A stretch of DNA of 64,000 nucleotides from Congeria kusceri (taxonomy: Eukaryota; Mollusca; Bivalvia; Myida; Dreissenidae): positions 18,247,701 through 18,311,700 of the forward strand of contig CM051028.1 in NCBI GenBank assembly GCA_027627225.1, written 5' to 3'. Each line of letters opens with the position of its first letter. The first letter of the stretch is position 1. Positions 1-13,400 of the stretch are shown piece by piece. The position numbers were made by a program, and so were the translations under genes. The notes below the pieces were generated by a model. The model did not search any database and was not told the DNA's origin. It worked only from the letters and a program-made list of their open reading frames with translations.

Positions 1-900
1 AGAAAGCTTGTTAAAATTATGCCCCTGGGGTCAAAACTGGCCACGCCCCGGGGTTTAATTGGTTTATTAAAACTTAAATAGCAAAATGTCTTAAAAATTC
101 TTCTGCTCTGAAACCACAAGGCGCAGAAGTTTCATATTTGGTATGTATCATCCTAAAGTGTTCCTCTACAAATATTGTTCAATTTATGCCCCTGGGGTCA
201 AAACTGGCCACGTCCCGAGGATCACATGGTTTATATAAACTTAAATAGCAAAATGACTTAAAAATTCTCCTCCTCACAAACCGCAAGGCCCAAAGGTTTT
301 TTATTTGGTATGTAACATCATATAATGATCTTCTACAAAGATTGTTCAAATTATGCCCAAGGGGTCAAAACTGGCCAGGGGGTCACATGGTTTATATAAA
401 CATAAATATCAAATTGCCTTTTAAAATCTTCTCTGCTGAAACCGCACGGCTCAGAGGTTTATTATGTAACATCCTATAGTGGTCCTCTACAAAGAGTGTT
501 CAAATTATTCCACTGGGGTCAAAACTGACCACATCCCAGGGGTCGCATGGTTTATTTAGACTTAAATAGCCAAATGTCTTTAAAATTATTCTCCTCTGAA
601 ACGGCAAGGTCCACAGCTTTCCTATATTTGGTACATAACATTGCATAGTGGTCCTCTCCAAAGATTGTTCAAATTATGGCCCCGAGGTCAGATCTTGCCA
701 CACCCCGAGGGCTAACATGGTTTATATATACTTAGATAGCAAATGACTTAACAAATCTTTACCTGAAACCGCAAGGCCCAGAGGTTTGTTCAAGATTGTT
801 CAAATTATGCCCCTGGGATAAAAATAAGCCAGGCCTCGGGGATGCAAACTCTGTCTCAGGTGAGCGTCCTAGGGCCCTCAGGGCCCTCTTCTCATTATGT
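1..900 (+). repeat. Tandem-core repeat, about 160-bp units
   Basis: About five degenerate copies of a unit built around 'tgcccctggggtcaaaactgg', followed by 'ggtttatataaacttaaatagcaa' style text, recur every 135-168 bases. The array ends near 845-895 with 'caggtgagcg' and a 'gggccctcagggccc' palindrome, then CTCTTC. That terminus resembles the 3' ends of other elements here (for example 3465-3502). It is probably a non-autonomous Helitron/Helentron-type element lying in an intron or upstream of the first visible exon. The same family recurs inverted at 48960-49640. Confidence 0.7.
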
Positions 901-1411
901 GGATGTGTTGAAATTTTTTAAAAAGCTCGTGAACACTCTAGAGGCCACATTTGTATCCCAATCATCATGAAACTTTCTCAGAACATTTGTTGCAATGATA
1001 TCTCGGACAAATTAGAACCCAGGTCGCATGTGGAAAAATACTAGTTAACCAGGCCTTATTGAAAAAGAAAAAGCTTGCAAACAATCTAGAGGCCACATTT
1101 TTAGCAGAATCTTTGTGTAACTTGCTCAGAACAGTTTAATTACTTAGCCCCTCAGGTGAGCGACCTAGGGCCTTATGGAAATAGAGAAGACATTCGCTGA
1201 TTATACAATATAAAAGTACAATTTTCCTTTTGAAAATAATTTGTATGCATATTGACAAAGTTGTGCATGTAAGAAATACTGTGAAGGTGGGGGCATCCGT
1301 GTCATTTAGACACATTTCTAGTTTTAATTAAACATTGTGTTCGAAGTTAGAGAACATGCTTTTTACATAATAATTATATTCACATTATAATAAGAACTAC
1401 ATGTATTTCAG
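900..1411. other. Intron sequence with repeat remnants
   Basis: No exon seen. Positions 1150-1180 hold another 'caggtgagcgacctagggcc' repeat end. The stretch ends in a pyrimidine-rich acceptor 'atgtatttcag' just before the exon at 1412. Confidence 0.5.
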
Positions 1412-4400
1412 ATCAACTTTAAAGGAGACTGTATTCTGTATTCAGACACAAAATTGGATAGTCTGTTGAAAATATATCCAAGCAATGCAGGCAACTGTGA
1501 CTTCCCCATCTACTTCAGCGTCTTTGGTCTTATATTCTACGGCCTTGGCCTTGGATTGTACAACATGTACGCAGTGATTCGCTCACGAACAGATCCAGAG
1601 ATTGGGTGAGTGTGTTAAGTATAATACTGGGTGGCCACCATTTCTGTACAACAGGGAAAGGGTGAAACAAATTCCTTACTGGGAAAAAAACAGGGAATTT
1701 GGAAAGTTTTAAAAATTCGGAAAACATCCGGAAATTTATCAAAAGTGAAACAAGAAATTAAAAGTGAAAAAATGATATAATATAGTATCTTATAAATAAT
1801 TAGACTGTTTTGACAAAATACAATAAAAATTTTATTTTTTGTACAATTAAACGTATACTCGGTACTGTAGTAAACATGGCTAGTAGAGGAGAATGGTGGC
1901 CATATATTTATAAACATTTGTACAAATTCCTAACTGTATCTGTAACTGGAGAATACATTTCTGGAAAAATCACATTTGGGTAGGTCAAAATCATGAAAAT
2001 ATAAGTGAACTTTACTTGAAAAGTTCAAAGTTTCATTATCCATAAATGACTGAGAACTCTCTACAACTGTTATCGGATTTAGACTAGTTTCTTTATCCAA
2101 ATGTGAAAAATGAGAAGCCCGTGGCGAAATAGCCATATATAGCAGAGTGGGAACGAATTAAATGTTGATCTCAGAGCAGATAAGCCTTTTGCCAGAACTG
2201 AGTATTACCCCATCATTTTTAGCTCACGGAAGCACGAAGTCCTCGGTGAGCTATTGGTATAGGGGACCTCTCCGGCGTCGGCAATCGTCCTGCGTCCGTA
2301 TGCCGTCAACAATTTGGACCGTTATCGCGATAAAGACTACATTATTTATTCAATCTTAACCTAACTTGCACAGTTTGTGTATGACCATACAATCTCGGAT
2401 GGGATTGTTATTGGGTCAAATCACACCAGTAACACCAGAGTTATTGCCCTCTTTTCATGCAAAAAAGTGCAAAAATGCCCTTTTCCAACGTATAGACTTT
2501 ATTTTCCATCCAGTCTTTAGCAAACTTTCACAGTTTGTGTATGACCATCAGATCTCAGCAGATGCCAGAAATGGACCAGATCGTTTTCAAGCACCAGAGT
2601 TATTGCCCTTTGTTTATTAAAAAAATATACAAAAATGGACATTATTCCAGATAGAGACTTCATTTTTCATCCAATCTTCACCAATCTTGCACAGTTTGTC
2701 TATTATCATGAGATTACAGTTGAAGTCAAATAAAAGCAAGATCGGACCAGAAACACCAGAGTTGTTGCCCTATGTTTGTGAAAAAATGTTCAAAAATGGA
2801 CATTATTTAGGATAGAGACTTGATTTTTCATCCAATCTTCACCAATCTTGCACAGTTTGATCAGGCCAGAAAAACAAGAGTTATTGCCCCTTGTGTTTGG
2901 AAAAAAACATCAAAAAGTTATCAATGATTGGCTTGCACACACGATTTTTGATTCAATGTTGACCAAACTTACACAGTTTGTGCATGACCATACAAATTGA
3001 TTGATAAAATTTGATTTCCAACAGTTGCAAGACTTGCATGCAGTTATTTGTACATGCAACATTGATGTCTTCAGAGCCTGCATTAACATCATTTATTATA
3101 ATTGGACAGAAAATTATCAAAGAAAAAGCAAAACTTTACCTTATAGCACAGCCATTACAATTATCGTGTTGCAACTAGTTCTCCAAAACTGTTTGCGCAA
3201 AAGACATCAAAATATACTGTTTCTGCTTTTTCCAAAATTGTCAATGACTAAATGAAAAAGGGTCAGAAAGGAGTATCGAGAAAAATGATTTGAGAACCAT
3301 CAGCAAAAAAACCGCAAATCCACTACCCAACTCGTATTTTAGTTAGCCCATTGCACTGACCAATGTTTTAAATCAAAATTGTCCTATCCCCCTATGCGTA
3401 TTGTTCAGATACCTTAATTTTCAAACCTGTCACAACAGTATGGTCTTCATCTGTACCAGTTCTCAGGTGAGCGCATTGGGCCATCATGGCCCTCTTGTTT
3501 AAGATTTCTCTTAACTGACTAACTTATTGTCTATGGTTTATTATAGTACATAGAAAGTATGACCTTTGACAATAGCTATTCTTCTGAATATAAGGTTCTG
3601 CTACATTGTGTAGACACAGACTACTTGGAATAGAGAACTATCTGTTTTGAGTTGTGATTTTCATTCCAACATGCGACTGCTTAACTAATCACTGGTTTCC
3701 TTGAAATGGTTATAGTGCGAGAGAAGTTGAAATGGAACCAATGGCTGATCAGTTTAGCCGGTAAATTGTTTAACCTCAGCTTTCCAAACATACCATAAAC
3801 CATGTGGCTTCATTCAGCTTGCTTCCCTTTCAACTTCCTGTGCACAAAATAATCTGCCTTTGTAAAACCAGCAATGCCATGTACATGTTTGTGTTTCTTT
3901 GTATCCTTTTAGGGTACCTTATTTTACTGGACAGTTTATTTGAAAAACTGCATTTTATCTTACTTTTTCATAATTATTTGCATTTCTTCATAAGTACTTC
4001 CAAATATACTGGAGTACACTGCCATCGATAGCTGATCTGTTTTAGTTGGGCTCCTGACTTCTACAGTCAGGGACCTGAGCCCAGTTATGTATCTGGGCGT
4101 GTTCCTGGTGTCGCCCCAAGGTCAGAATCATGACCCAAGTGTACCCTCCATATCTAGGCCATCACACCGACTGCAAATATGTATTCACATGCCAAACACC
4201 ATATATCCTATTTATGTATCATCTTATGCGATGTATGCGATTGTTATGGTAGCAGTCACCTGAGTGTCATCACAAAATGAGAACTTTACCCATTTAATCC
4301 TCACTGCCATTTATGTATTACTGTATAAGAAAATAATTACTGAACCTGCCACATTTATCATGCCACCTGGCTAGAACCTTTCCCTTATAAAATAATATAC

Positions 4401-7400
4401 TATGGCAAATAGCTTATCTATATTTGGAATCACTTGGCAAGTCCTTGTCTCATATAAAACAAAAACTCACAAATAGCTTTCCTATGTGTGAAATTACTTG
4501 GAAGGTAGTTGTGCATTAAATTACATCACTATTATTACATCAGCTGGCATAAAACTGCCCTATATATGACATCACCTAGTAAATACCTTTATGACATATG
4601 ACGTCACCTGCAAGTTCCTCTTTAAAAATGACATCACTATTACTATATTACCTGGCATATAACTGCCCCATATATGGCATCACCTAGTAAATACATTTAT
4701 GACATGAGACATCACCTGGCAAGTTCCTCTGTACAAATGGCATCACCGTAATGACATCACCTGGCATATACCTGTCCCATATATGACATTGCCTAGTAAG
4801 TACCTGTATTGTGTGTGACATCACCTGGCAGGTTCCTTTTTAAAAATGGCTTCTCTTTCAATGACACAATCCATTTATGCGCCATTATTTCAACTGCTAG
4901 TCAGTTATCCACAGTACCTATTTCAACTTGATTTACTAGGCTTTTAAGATCACTATTTTTAAATGCTATGCCATAAATTCTTCCATTATTACTGGATATT
5001 GAATTGTGTTAAAACTGTACAATTTCACACTTAATTCTACAAGTTTGTAGCAAAGGTAATATTTGCATGTTCATTTAAATATCAATATTTCTTGCTTTCT
5101 CATCGTTACTTCAAAATAATATTAGATATAGTCCAATACCAAAACACTTTCTTTGCAAAATGGTGCATTTCCTTACAAGTTCAATACAATATGATTAAAT
5201 AACATAATGCCTTGGTATTCTCATATGTTTTTTGTTCTATATTTAGTTAATTTCTTTGCACATGTTGATAGATTTGTTTTCAGCTATAATACAAATTGTA
5301 ACCTTCAGTAATGGTAAAACAATCCAAGATTTCTTATTTGTAATTCCCTCAGTCTGAGTATTGGTTCTATACTTCTCTATATTCTAATTCTGATGTTGGT
5401 GCTTGATAATCATTAAGTGAATTCTTGTGTAGATATCTTAATTTTTATTAGTCTGTAGATATTTTATTACAACTAAATGCAATTTTCTGTTGTATGTGCC
5501 TTCTGGCATTATACTTAAAACTGTGTGTTTCTTCAACTGAATTTAAACTTAGCATGTGTTACCCAAAATATGTTCTTTGAAAAAAATAGAAGGCATCTTA
5601 AAGGGTTACCAGAGCATTTTCTCATTGTTTGAATTTTACAGATTTTGTTGATAGTGCAAATGTGTACAGTTTTGTTGCATTTCTTTAGATTAGTTAGGCT
5701 TTACAGTTATATGTGACATATTCACAGTGTCTGATTGGAAAGTTTATAAGCAAGATAGCAAGTAATGGTTGTTTGTATGGTTTATACCATAAATGTAAAA
5801 AAGATATCCTATTAGACATTATAGAGGTATGAATTCAATTTTATGCATACATTACTCAAATGTAGCCTGTATTCATTATAAGCAACATCTTTACATCTTT
5901 TTTCTAGATGTACATGAAGATTGTATAGATGCAATATTGGCTTTACAAATGTTGTAAAAGATGCATGGGATACAAACCAGTGAGAGGTTTTCATAAAGTA
6001 AAGGCTCTTTTTGTGTCGCCAGAAAAGGGGACTTTTAAAAGGGGATACTTTAGCAGCGGTGGCGTGTCCCCTTAAGTTTGTGCAGACAATAACTTGAGAA
6101 GTATTTATGCAATCTTAATGAAACTTTAGGAAAGGGTTAGTATGCATTAAAGGAAGGTTAAGTTCAGTTTTCGGCATAATTGCTCTTATCGTACTTATGC
6201 GCGGTCATGTGACACTTCTGAGTTCTAGTCATTATTCTAATACTACTAATGATCCATCTATTTTAAGTTTCCAATTGCAATTCAAAAACTTTTGCAGTTG
6301 TCATCACAAATCGGTGCATTGATATCTCTGTAACTGCATCTATTTAAGTTATGATACCACTGTTTTTGTGCTAAGAAATCAGTAATATGACTTTCTATCA
6401 CTTCAATGCCATTGGGAAATTTGCATTATTTGCCCAAGAATGTATACAGATGTCTCAAAGTTTCGCAAAGCCCAAGTGGATATAGACTTGTTGTGTAGTA
6501 AGATGCCATCAACATCATCAACATGCGCTTGAAGCAAATATAACACAGTTTGGTCTGAACATACATCCCAAGTTGAAAGATGTTAGCTGAACATACATCG
6601 CAAGTTGAAAGATGTTAGCTGAACATACATCCCAAGTTGAAAGATGTTTGCTACATGCATGTCCGATCCTTAGGGTGAGAAATGATGGATAAAATGGCTT
6701 AACTCAGTGTTAAACTATTGCCATGTTTCTTTTCTTTTATCTTAATGCTATTTGTGTTTCTTTTCAGCATGAAAAGAGCAAGCTCCTTGTCAGTGCTCAA
6801 CATAAACAGTAAGGAGGACAAACTGCATGTAAGTGGGCTATGAATACATGTGTATACGTAATTATTTATGTGTATGTATGACCGTTATTAATTAGCTGGA
6901 CTATTCAAAGAATAGGTGAGCTTTCCCACTACCCCCGGCGTCTGCGTCCGCGTCTGAATTTGGTTAAACTTTTGATTAAAAAGTCTTTTAACTTCAAAAC
7001 TATGCAAGTTATTCACTTGAAACTTTGAATATACCTTTTTCATCAACTCCAGTATCAAGGGCAACATTCCCCATAATTCAGATTTGTATTGTGACAGAGT
7101 TATGCCCCTATTTCACATAGATTTTCTGGTTAAAGTTTATATTCTAAAGTTTTGTAACTTCAATAGTTATTCACTTGAAACTTGGAATAAACCTTGTCAT
7201 CAACTCCAGTGTCATGGGCAACATTCCCTATAACTCTGTTTTGTATTTTAACAGAGTTATGCCCCTTTTCACATAGATTTTCTGGTTAAAGTTTATATTC
7301 AACAGTTTTATAACTTCAGAACTACTTAAGCTATTCACTTGAAAATTGGAATATACCTTTGCCATCAATATCAGGGGCAACATTCCATGTAACTCTGTTT

Positions 7401-10400
7401 TGTATTTTGACAGCGTTATGCCCCTTTTTCACTTAGATTTTCTGGTTAAAGTTTATATTCAAAAGTTTTGTTACCGCAAAACTACGTAAGTTATTCACTT
7501 GAAAATTGGAATATACCCTTGTCATCAACTCCAGTGTCAGGGGCAACATTCCATATAGCTCTGTTTTGTATTTTGTCAGAGTTATGCCCCCCTTTGATTT
7601 TCTGGTTATGACCCCCCCTTTGAAGAAGTGGGGGTATATTGCTTTGCACCTGTTCGTCGGTCGGTCGGTCAGATTGTCGGTCTGTCCGTAGACCATTTCG
7701 TTTCAGCACGATATATAGAGAACGCTTTGACCTACTATCTTTTAAGTTGGTATGCTGGTTACTTTGGAGGAAAGGAAGACGCCTATTCATTTTGAGGTCA
7801 ACAGGTCAAACGTCAAGGTCACCGTTGCTAAAAATAGAAAACGGTTTCCGCTCAATAACTTGAGAATGCATCGAGTTATTTTAATGAAACTTTATACATA
7901 GATACCTTATATCGAGACCTCGCTTGGGATTGCATATGGGGGTGGGTGGGGTCAAGGTCAAGGTCGCCGTTACTAAAAATAGAAAAACGGTTTCCGATCA
8001 ATAACTTGAGAACGCATTGAGATATTTTAATGAAACTTCATACATATATCCCTTATATCAAGACCTCGCTTGGGATTCATATGGGGTGGGCAGGGTCAAG
8101 GTCTCAGTCAGTAACAATAGGAAAATGGTTTCCGCTCAATAACTTAAGAATCCATAAAGATATTTGAATGAAACTTCATACGTAGATACCATATATCGAG
8201 ACCTCGCTTGGGATTGCATATGGGGTGAGTGGGGTCAAGATCAAGGTCACCATAACTAAAAATAGAAAAATAGTTTCTGCTCAATGACTTGAGAACGCAT
8301 CGAGATATTATAATGAAACTTCATACATATATACCTTATATCGAAGCCTTTGCTTGAGATTGCATATGGGTTGGGTGTGGTCAAGGTCAAGGTGACAGTT
8401 ACTAAAAATTGAAAAACGGTTTTCGATCAATAACTTGAGAACGCATCTAGAGATTTTAATGAAACTTCATACATAGATACCTTATATTGAGACCTCGCTT
8501 GGGATTGCATATGGGGTGGATGGGGTCATGGTCAAGGTCACCTTTACTTAAAATAGAAAAACGGTCTCCGCTCAATAACTTAAAAACGCATTGAGGTATT
8601 TTAATGAAACTTCATACATATATACCTTATATCAAGACTTCGCTTGGGATTGCATATGGGGTGGGCGGGGTCAAGGTCTCAGTCAGTAACAATAGAAAAA
8701 CTGTTTCCGCTCAATAACTTAAGAATCCATAAAGATATTTGAATGAAACTTCATACGTAGATACCATATATCGAGACCTCGCTTGGGATTGCATATGGGG
8801 TGAGTGGTTTCAAGATCAAGGTCACCATAACTAAAAATAGAGAAATGGTTTCTGCTCAATAACTTGAGAACGCATCGAGATATTATAATGAAACTTCATA
8901 CATATATACCTTATATCGAAACCTTTGCTTGAGATTGCATATGGGTTGGGGGTGGTCAAGGTCAAGGTGACAGTTACTAAAAATAGAAAAACGGTTTTCG
9001 CTCAATAACTTGACAAGCATTGAGATATTTTAATGAAACTTCATACATAGATACCTTATATCGAGACCTCTCTTGGGATTGCATATGGGGTGGGTGGGGT
9101 CAAGGTCACCATTGCTAAAAATAGGAAAACGGTTTCCGCTCAATACCTTGAGAACGCATCGATATATTTTAATGAAACTTCATACATAGATACCTTATAT
9201 TGAGACCTCTCTTGGGATGTCATATGGGGTGGTCGGGGTCAAGATCAAGGTCACCATAACTAAAAATAGAAAAATAGTTTCCGCTCAATAACTTGAGAAT
9301 GCATCAAGATATTTTAATGAAACTTCATACATAGATACCCTATACCAAGACCTCGCATGGGATTACATATAAAAACAAATTCTTAACAATTGCACATACT
9401 CACAACTTGGCTGCAAGTCGGGGGGTATACATGTTTTACAAACATCTCTTGTTAAAGTTTATATTTAAAACTCGTATAATTTCAAAACTACATAAGTTAT
9501 TAACTACATAAGGTTGAAACTTGGAATAATTTGATGAAATAATTGCCATTACTCAGTTTTGTATTTCAACAACTGTATGCCCCTTCCACTTTCCAAAATA
9601 TGTACCAACTGAAATACTTTGAATAGTTGAAATTGTTGAAATTGAATCTACATAATGTGTGTAAAAATATTCGGATGTATGTTTAAGTCACTGATAAAAA
9701 CTGATTCAGAAAATATAATATAAAAATAATACTTTGTAGTACTTTTTTTACATTTATTAGCTCACCTGAGCACGAAGTGGTCGGTGAGCTATTGGTATAG
9801 GGGACCTCTCCGGCGTCATCCGGTGTCCGTATGCCGTCAACAATGTGGTCTGTTATCGCTATAAAGACTACATTTTTTTTATACAATCTTGACCTAACTT
9901 GCGCAGTTTGTGTATGACCATAAAATCTTGGTTGATATTGATAATGGGCCAAATTGGCCCAGAAACCTTAGAGCTATAACTTGAAAACTTGAAACATGTT
10001 TATTTGCTTAAACGCCTATTTCTACATATAAAATACATATTCAACGGCGTTGTACAATAATAAATAAATGTAAAATAAAACATCATCTACACTCATACAT
10101 CAATAAAGTGACAATCATGAATAATCAGTTATCATAACTCATCAGAATACAAATACCTTATTTACAGAAAGATATAGAAATGAAAATTACACAATAAATA
10201 TTCACTAAAAACACCAACATACATCAAATCACTAGCTGAAGGATTCTTTTTAATGTTATGTGACTACACATTTCAAAACAATGTAAAATAATCTCTAAAG
10301 AAATGACTTTTCAAATGTTTCTTGAAAGTGTTCACTGACTCGCTTTGTCTTAAGTTCAAAGGCAGTTCATTCCTAAGCCTAGGTCCAACAGTACTGAAAC

Positions 10401-13400
10401 TTCTGTCACTGAAAGTCTTCATCTTATCGAAAGGAACAACATAACAATTAAAGGATGATTCTGAGGATCTAAGTGTGCGTTTTGAGACTTTACTAGACAA
10501 AATTTTTATTAGATATTGTGGGGCGTTCCCAACAGAACAGTTGTACATGTAAGTAAGAATTTTTAAATTAATTCTCGCCATAATGGGTAACCAGTGCAGA
10601 TCATATAGTGCCTGTTTGGAACTGTCATACATATTTCTGTTTGTGGGAAACAATGCAAAAATTGCCTTTTTCATTCATAGAGACTTCAATTTTCTACCAA
10701 TCTTTACCAAACTTCCATGGTTTGTGTATTATCAACAGATCACAGTAGAAGTCAACATTGGGCCGGATTGGGCCACAAACACCAGAGTTATGTCCCCTAT
10801 TTTGTTGAAAAATAGGCAAATAATCCCATTTTACCTTGATTAAGACTTCATATTTCTTCCAATGTTGAACAAACTTCCAGTGTGTGACCAAAAGATTTCT
10901 GCAAGAGCCAAAAATGGGTAGGCTTAGACCACAGACTCTGGAGTTATGGCCCCTTGTATGTGGAAAAAAATGCAAAAATTTCCTTTTTTGTTCATAGAGA
11001 CTTTATTTTTCTTCCAATCTTGACTAAACTTCCACAGTTTGTATGTGATCATACAACTGCAGCAGAAGCTAAAAATGGGTCAGATAGGGCAACAAACATC
11101 AGAGTTATAGCCCCTTTGTTGGTGAAAAAAAAAATCCAAAATTGCCTTTTTCGTGCATCGAGATTTCATTTTTCATTCAATCTTGATAAAGCTTCCACAT
11201 GTTTTGTATGGCCATTAGATCTCAACACAAACAGCAAATGAGACAGGCCACATCAGTTAATTGTAAAAATGAATGCAAAAATGAATTTGTTGCAAGACGG
11301 GGACTTCATTTTCAAACAGTTTGGACCAAACTTGCACAATATGTCTATGACCATAAATCTAAAGTGAATGTTAATATAGGACAGGTAAATAGCAATACAC
11401 TCTACTCTTTGAAACAAGCTTGCAAGCATGACATGACCTTTGCACAGCAGTTGCCATTATCTATCAGAACTGCAGCATTAACACTATTCCTCCGAAATTG
11501 CCTGCGAAAACTTGGATATCAGGTTAGAGAAAATATATCCAGGAGTACTTGTATTATGTATGAGAGTAAATCAGCTAGACAAATTATTTAAGGACATTAT
11601 GGCGTACATTCCCACAAGCCTTTCACAACAGTAAGGCTTTCATCTATGCCAGTACTCAGGTGATTCTAATAACATGTAAAATTTAATTTAGAGATCTAAT
11701 CAAATTTACATAAATAGTTTCCATGCTTAATGAAAATATTTTATTTCTTTAAACTCTTTATCTGTCTGTTCTGTGCCATTTTATGTGTTGCATTTGCCAT
11801 ATGATCTCTTTTGCAACTTTGTTGTCAACATATTTATAGGTAGGTGATTTAGAGGCATGCACATGCCTTAGTCCTTACACACTCTAGATGAGTTCATTTA
11901 GTACTTGAGTGACATTGTTCTTGAGGTTTTTAATGGGCCATATTTTAGATATTCACAAACGCTATCAAAAATACACATTAGAATACATAATAATCATAAA
12001 ATCCTTGTACAGATTGCCTATTGCTGATGTGTATAATGATGAGCATTTACCTATTCACGTGTTGTTTTATCAAAGGATCTGTTTAGCAACTTAATGGTCA
12101 GATTCTTAGGCATACACATTAAATAAAAGAATTCCTTTAATTCAAAGCTCAGTTCTTAAACATGGGCATATTTTAGTCATTCACAAGCACTATCAATAAT
12201 AAATATCACGTTACATTGTGGTTGTGAATTAATGGCTGAGTTGCCAATTCTTGTTCTGTACATTTTTGTAACTTTTGGCTATTAGAATTATCCCAAGGGC
12301 CATATTTTACTCATTCACCATCAACACCAGTACACCTCGGTATCCATTTTGGTTGATAACTCCATGTCCTGATGCTCCCTGGTGTGTATCAGGATGCCCC
12401 GCCCTATGGGGAGCTGGTGCGAGTGTCCTCCTGGGGCGACTGGGAGGTCGTGCACTGCTCCCGCCAGTATAAATTGGGCCCCGCCAAGGGGGCCACGCCT
12501 CTTGACTCCTCCAGGCCCCCACCCACGGGCAGGTAGGATACGTTCTAGATCCACCCCCCATACTGCTCACCTGGTTGGGCTGGGCCCTGAGCCTGCGCTT
12601 ATCAAGCCTCCCTGGTTGGTGGTGGGCCTGGTTTAAAGGGGTGCATTGGTATCAAGGGCTCTCTCTTCTTAATTGGGGACTGGGTCTGGGTTTCGATAGG
12701 GGAACATGTTTCTGCATTTGTAGACAATGAAAGAATAACATTCACATAAACTTGTAAATACAAGTAATTTCCATGCTCTTCAGTTTGTCATAAATAATAA
12801 GACATATGGTCAGGTTTTGATTTTTAGTGCTTTTTAAAAGCGATCAAACTTGCAACTTGTTTGACTTCTAATTTGGGGATTGCTTGCAAATAAATAGGGG
12901 AAAAAAGCGTAACTCTCCATCAGAGGGAATGGGGCCTGTATTTGGCCTAATAATGAAATGAGAGCCCTGGTATCTCTGGCTCAGATAGTATTGTCTGTCA
13001 TGTAGTCCCGACCTGCTACGTTGTACTGGAAGGTAATAATGCGATTGTCTCCCATCGTGGACAGCAGTGTTAAATTCAAATTATCTCCCTTGGTTAACAT
13101 CTTTGTTGTGCAAATTATCTCCCTTGGTGGGCATTATTATTATCATACAAATTATCTCCCTTGGTGGACAGTATACTCAATTTTCTCCCTTGGTGGACAG
13201 GAAAATTATTCATATGGCAGTTATTATCATGTATTGTAACATTTACGCTTTTCATATAAAGCTAAGGTTTCTTTTACGAAATTTTGTTTCAGGAAATATT
13301 ATTTGGTTATCTTGCTGTACATTTATACGTACCTTACTTTGCACACATTTTTCATGAAGTGTTTTTCTTTTGGTGAGTCATGGTCAGACATTCAACCATA

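Noticed and set aside
7433..7863. Overlapping open frames on both strands
   Set aside because: They span the junction of two repeat families and have no domain or codon bias.
7690..9400. Regularly spaced repeats that might be read as a CRISPR array
   Set aside because: Units are 143 bp, degenerate, without unique spacers, in a eukaryotic intron.
10583..11591. Plus-strand open frames of 86-130 residues
   Set aside because: Repeat-unit translations of the Helentron-like array.
12307..12636. Several overlapping open frames on both strands in the GC-rich block
   Set aside because: High GC removes stops by chance. Only the plus frame bounded by splice signals (12393-12532) was kept, as a candidate.
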